Source of the DNA: Companilactobacillus tucceti DSM 20183
GTDB lineage: Bacteria; Bacillota; Bacilli; Lactobacillales; Lactobacillaceae
DNA: 64,000 bases
Direction of reading: 5' to 3'
Assembly (NCBI RefSeq): GCF_001434665.1
Contig: NZ_AZDG01000009.1
Coordinates: 1 to 64,000, forward strand
Shown here: positions 61,433 through 64,000 of the stretch, piece by piece
Position numbering within the stretch: the stretch's first letter is position 1
How the letters are laid out: each line of letters starts with the position of its first letter
The notes under the pieces: generated by a model
What the model saw: only the letters and a program-made list of their open reading frames with translations
What the model was told of the DNA's origin: nothing
Database searches by the model: none
Translations under genes and position numbers: made by a program

Positions 61433-61861
61433 ATGAAAAATATTGGATATTTGGCCCAAGATATATCGATCTTGCATCGAAAATACTATAAAGATACAAA
61501 AGAACAATTTGATAAATTACAGTTAAATCCAACAGCCGCATGTATTTTATTGTCGATTGGTGACTATAAAGAAGTCAGTCAAAATCAAGTCGCAAGATTG
61601 CTTGTGGTTGATAAAGGATTAGCTACTAGAGAGATCAATAAGATGAAAAAATTGAATTACTTGAGTAAAGTTGATGGAGCAGGTAAAACTAAAATTCTCA
61701 AATTAACTGATACTGGTAAAAAGGTTGTCAAAAAAGTTCAACAGATAAGAATTGACTGGTGGGAAGATAGATTTGCCGAAACTGGTATTAAAGCAGATAG
61801 TCCCTTAGTTGAAGCAATTGAAAGTGTTGTTGACGGTATTGTGGAACCGGTTGAAGAATAG
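61433..61861 (+). CDS. MarR-family regulator of the acetoin operon
   Basis: A 142-residue winged-helix regulator. The ATG at 61433 follows GGAGA by 8 bases. The DNA-binding part shows KEVSQNQVARLLVVDKGLATREINKMKKLNYLSK (read as two segments, about residues 44-77) with a wing at VDGAGKTKILKLTDTGKKVV, the common MarR layout. It is divergent from alsS-aldC, with a perfect palindrome in the shared gap, so it most likely represses both transcripts. Known als operons in Bacillus use a LysR-type activator, so MarR control is a lactobacillar variant. The inducer is unknown (acid or pyruvate are candidates). Confidence 0.85.
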   Translation: MKNIGYLAQDISILHRKYYKDTKEQFDKLQLNPTAACILLSIGDYKEVSQNQVARLLVVDKGLATREINKMKKLNYLSKVDGAGKTKILKLTDTGKKVVKKVQQIRIDWWEDRFAETGIKADSPLVEAIESVVDGIVEPVEE

Positions 61862-61886
61862 ATTTTATATATTTATATAGTGGTGT

Positions 61887-62064
61887 AACTGGAAATCATG
61901 AATAATTCCACCTGTTGTGTGGACGTCTTCAGCCAAGGTCTGAAGACTCACTTTGAAACTTTGCATAATTCGTAAATTTTCAAAGATGCCAGTGGAGTAA
62001 GGTCGGAAGTTCATCGACCTAACTCCACTTTCACAACTGGTTCCATTATTCATGATTTTCAGTT
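61887..62064. repeat. Cloverleaf structured element, family 2 copy B (reversed)
   Basis: Arms of 33 bases (61887-61919 and 62032-62064) pair over most positions. Inside are GTCTTCAG/CTGAAGAC (61925-61947), CTTTGAAA/TTTCAAAG (61951-61985) and AGTGGAGTAAGGTCG/CGACCTAACTCCACT (61991-62029). Its reverse strand aligns with copy A at 8341-8499: shared words TGTGAA-GTGG-GTTAG, TTAC-CCAC-GG and AG-CC-TG occur in the same places, while stems differ with pairing kept. It fills the gap between convergent marR and def-like genes. No gene was seen here. Confidence 0.7.
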
Positions 62065-62106
62065 TTTTATTATTGTTTTTAGGATGGATTTAAATAAAGA
62101 AATACA

Positions 62107-62137
62107 AAAAAGGCCTGACATTTTTGTCAGACCTTTT
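62107..62137. terminator. Terminator of the deformylase-like gene
   Basis: AAAGG-C-CTGAC pairs with GTCAG-A-CCTTT; both strands have suitable T runs. The stop codon of the gene overlaps the hairpin foot. Confidence 0.7.
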
Positions 62138-62546
62138 ATATTAAAATCCCGTCCAGATGATCTATTTCATGTTGGATAATTTCAGCTACAAAATCACTGA
62201 AATCTTGTTTTTGTGGTTTAAATGAAGCATCTGAATAAGTAACTGTAATGTGTTTGAATCGTTTAGTTTTTCTTTCACCAATTAGCGATAAGCATCCTTC
62301 TTCAGTATCATAAGAATCACTCTTTTTGATAATTACTGGATTTATCATTGGAATGGCCATGTTACCTAATTGAAAGGCAATGATTCGTTTGTTTATACCA
62401 ATCATATTTGCAGCCATTCCTACGCAGTCTTCTTGGTGTGATTTTAGTGTGTCTATTAAATCAGTTATAGCCTGACTATCTTTGGGGGTTGCTGGTGTAG
62501 ATTTTTGTGAAAGTAGAGTTGTATCTTTGTTGATTTGTTTGATCAT
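62136..62546 (-). CDS. Peptide deformylase-like protein (short form)
   Basis: A 136-residue metalloenzyme-like protein. The three deformylase motifs are present: GMAANMIGINKRII (usually GxGLAAPQ), EGCLSLIGE (metal Cys) and QHEIDHLDGIL (metal and catalytic His-Glu-His). Lengths near 136 are common for the second PDF of lactobacilli. The usual 'AAPQ' is AANM, so substrate handling may differ. It would remove formyl from nascent peptides or act as a PDF-like protein of uncertain role. The main def gene is presumably elsewhere. AGGAG lies before the ATG on the minus strand. Confidence 0.88.
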   Translation of the reverse strand: MIKQINKDTTLLSQKSTPATPKDSQAITDLIDTLKSHQEDCVGMAANMIGINKRIIAFQLGNMAIPMINPVIIKKSDSYDTEEGCLSLIGERKTKRFKHITVTYSDASFKPQKQDFSDFVAEIIQHEIDHLDGILI

Positions 62547-62692
62547 AATGGGCTCCTTTAGTGATTGTTAATCAATCATATCAAAAATATCCTTTGAGCA
62601 TAAACTTTGACTTAAAAATACACTACAACTACGCTTTATATATAATAAAAGAATTTATATTATATATTATAAGAATGGCTGAGGGTGACTGA

Positions 62693-63283
62693 ATGATTAC
62701 AAAAATAGGAATAATTTTGGGTAGTGTGCGTGGAGATGCTTTAGGAAGTAAGATTTTTAAACATTTAAAGTCAATAATGAAAGATACAGAAAATGTTAAA
62801 TATACTTGGTTAGATTTACATGATTTTCCATTACCAGTATATGACCATGAAGAGATTCCTTTAATGGCAAAGGTTTCTGGTACAACGGATATGGAAGATA
62901 AGTGGCTCAATGCTGTCGAAGAGCAAGATGGATATATCATGATGACTCCAGAATACAATCATGCTATTCCCGGTGGTTTCAAGAATGCTTTAGATTTGGT
63001 GGGATCTCAAGTAAGCAAGAAACCAGTTCAAATTATAAGTTATAGTTGTTTTAGTGATGGAGGCATGTTGGCAGCTACTTCAATGGTCCCAATTTTACAA
63101 ATTATGGATATGATCGTAATGCCAAAGCCGGTTCTAGTTTGGAATGCAGAGTCAAACTTTGAAGCTGATGGGACTTTGAATAAAGATGTTGAAAATAGTG
63201 AACATTTTGAAAAACGTTTTGGAGAATCTTTCCATGACATTGAATTTTATGCAAAAGTTTTAAAAGAGAATCCTTATAAGTAG
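62693..63283 (+). CDS. NADPH-dependent FMN reductase family protein
   Basis: A 196-residue flavodoxin-like oxidoreductase. The FMN phosphate loop is GSVRGDALGSKI (about residues 10-21), and MTPEYNHAIPGGFKNALDLV (about 83-102) is the family's diagnostic flavin-contacting segment. Such enzymes reduce quinones, azo dyes or chromate with NAD(P)H. It appears to be monocistronic; a family-1 repeat-like fragment (GAGTGTGACAAAAAGCG) follows immediately after its stop codon, then a terminator. Confidence 0.9.
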   Translation: MITKIGIILGSVRGDALGSKIFKHLKSIMKDTENVKYTWLDLHDFPLPVYDHEEIPLMAKVSGTTDMEDKWLNAVEEQDGYIMMTPEYNHAIPGGFKNALDLVGSQVSKKPVQIISYSCFSDGGMLAATSMVPILQIMDMIVMPKPVLVWNAESNFEADGTLNKDVENSEHFEKRFGESFHDIEFYAKVLKENPYK

Positions 63284-63284
63284 A

Positions 63285-63322
63285 GTGTGACAAAAAGCGT
63301 TTTGCTACATGTTTTTGATAAA
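63285..63322 (+). repeat. Fragment of a family 1 structured repeat
   Basis: GAGTGTGACAAAAAGCGTTTTGC starts right at the stop codon, and TACATGTTTTTGATA echoes the family tail (GCATGTTTAAG). The core is missing. Confidence 0.45.
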
Positions 63323-63338
63323 TAGTGTGTGTACAGAG

Positions 63339-63366
63339 GGCTATGACCAATATCATGGCCTTTTTT
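63339..63366 (+). terminator. Terminator after the FMN reductase gene
   Basis: GGCTATGA pairs with TCATGGCC (one G-T) and is followed by TTTTTT. Confidence 0.75.
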
Positions 63367-63394
63367 GTTATACTGAGTTTGGAGGTGGGATGAT

Positions 63395-64000
63395 ATGAAT
63401 TTATTATTTGCAATTGATGATAATGTTGTTAAACAAATGTTAACTACTTTGTATTCGATAAAAATGAACACTAAAGGGAATTTTGATATTTATGTTCTTC
63501 AAAAAGATAAATTGAAGGAAATAAAAAGAATTCAGGATTTTTGCGATAAAGTAGGAATGAAATACCATCCCATTATCGTCGATGGAGCTCGTTTTAAAGA
63601 CGCTCCTATAACGGACCGATATCCAGCAACTATCTATTATCGATTACTTGCACACGAGTATTTACCAGATATTGATCGAATTTTATATTTAGATGCTGAT
63701 ATATTGGTTATAAATGATCTGCATACACTTTATAACTTGGATCTTGGCGATAATTTATATGCGGCAGCTAGTCATTCAGCTTTGACCAGTAATATGACGG
63801 AACCATTTAACAAAGTAAGATTGGGTAATTATGAAGCTGAGAGTTATTACAATTCAGGAGTTTTATTATTTAATCTTCCTAAAATTCGTCAAACTGTTAA
63901 AGCAGGTGACATATTTGCATACATTAAAGAAAATGAACTGACATTATTTTTACCAGATCAAGATGTTTTGAATGGTCTATATGGCCATCAAATAATGAAA
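63395..64000 (+). CDS. Glycosyltransferase family 8 protein (partial, cut by the window end)
   Basis: The first 202 codons of a family 8 transferase; the frame is open at the edge. GGAGGTGG lies 7-14 bases before the ATG. It opens with MNLLFAIDDNVVKQMLTTLY, then YRLLAHEYLPDIDRILYLDADILV carries the DxD motif (Asp-Ala-Asp) that binds the metal and nucleotide sugar, and YYNSGVLLFNL and LPDQDVLN complete the GT8 signature. Members move glucose or galactose onto lipopolysaccharide-like or wall polymers and surface glycoproteins. The acceptor is unknown; any partner genes would be beyond the window. Confidence 0.9.
   Translation, partial: MNLLFAIDDNVVKQMLTTLYSIKMNTKGNFDIYVLQKDKLKEIKRIQDFCDKVGMKYHPIIVDGARFKDAPITDRYPATIYYRLLAHEYLPDIDRILYLDADILVINDLHTLYNLDLGDNLYAAASHSALTSNMTEPFNKVRLGNYEAESYYNSGVLLFNLPKIRQTVKAGDIFAYIKENELTLFLPDQDVLNGLYGHQIMK

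Overview
The window looks like a chromosomal segment of a low-GC Gram-positive lactic acid bacterium of the Lactobacillaceae. The many secreted proteins ending in SLAP (surface-layer) repeats with the 'YRVSTHEW / YGVSTDEF' signature suggest a Companilactobacillus-like species (L. farciminis / alimentarius group). That assignment is inference from family knowledge; there is no rRNA or other strong taxonomic marker. Genes are mostly ordinary, with strong AGGAGG-type ribosome binding sites, ATG/GTG/TTG starts and clear intrinsic terminators.

Layout. 1-1404: an insertion-sequence end abuts a truncated ADP-ribosyltransferase-like toxin gene, followed by a small putative antitoxin gene and a SecB-like chaperone gene. 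This order resembles the CmdTAC-type toxin-antitoxin-chaperone phage-defence systems. 1520-3224: a TetR regulator divergent from a nitronate monooxygenase, bracketed by twin hairpins. 3520-13477: a cell-surface block with three related SLAP proteins (the first probably the abundant S-layer-type protein), a signal-less single SLAP domain protein, a GH73 glucosaminidase, a ComK-like regulator and a competence-type sigma factor, and an amidase with one SLAP domain. 13579-18340: a lipoprotein, a YdcF-like protein, an AI-2E family membrane protein and an unknown protein. 18456-26081: phosphoglycerate mutase, a RibD-C reductase flanked by repeats, an MFS exporter, a Na+/H+ antiporter and PEP synthase under a textbook cre site. 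26236-28682: two unrecognised, very AT-rich genes. 28804-41747: two tandem lectin/WxL proteins, and divergently a 2421-residue adhesin with lectin, MBG-type repeats, calcium-type repeats and SLAP domains. 42011-46280: an orphan HicA, MntR, UspA, MntH and YaaA. 46386-58149: two diguanylate cyclases near a PgaC/PgaD-like polysaccharide synthase pair, a PTS IIABC with three identical palindromic operators, a CadD/ArsR metal-resistance pair, a sugar MFS transporter and a GntR-ABC operon. 58344-64000: glutathione peroxidase, acetolactate synthase/decarboxylase with a divergent MarR regulator, peptide deformylase, an FMN reductase and a partial glycosyltransferase.

Two families of structured intergenic repeats run through the window. 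Family 1 (five full copies plus shorter relatives) usually begins within a few bases after a stop codon. It keeps its internal-loop sequences while its stems change in a compensatory manner. Family 2 is a ~160-180 nt cloverleaf seen twice (8341-8499 and, on the other strand, 61887-62064), again with stem changes that preserve pairing. With the truncated CmdTAC-like locus, these are the most promising candidates for something undescribed.
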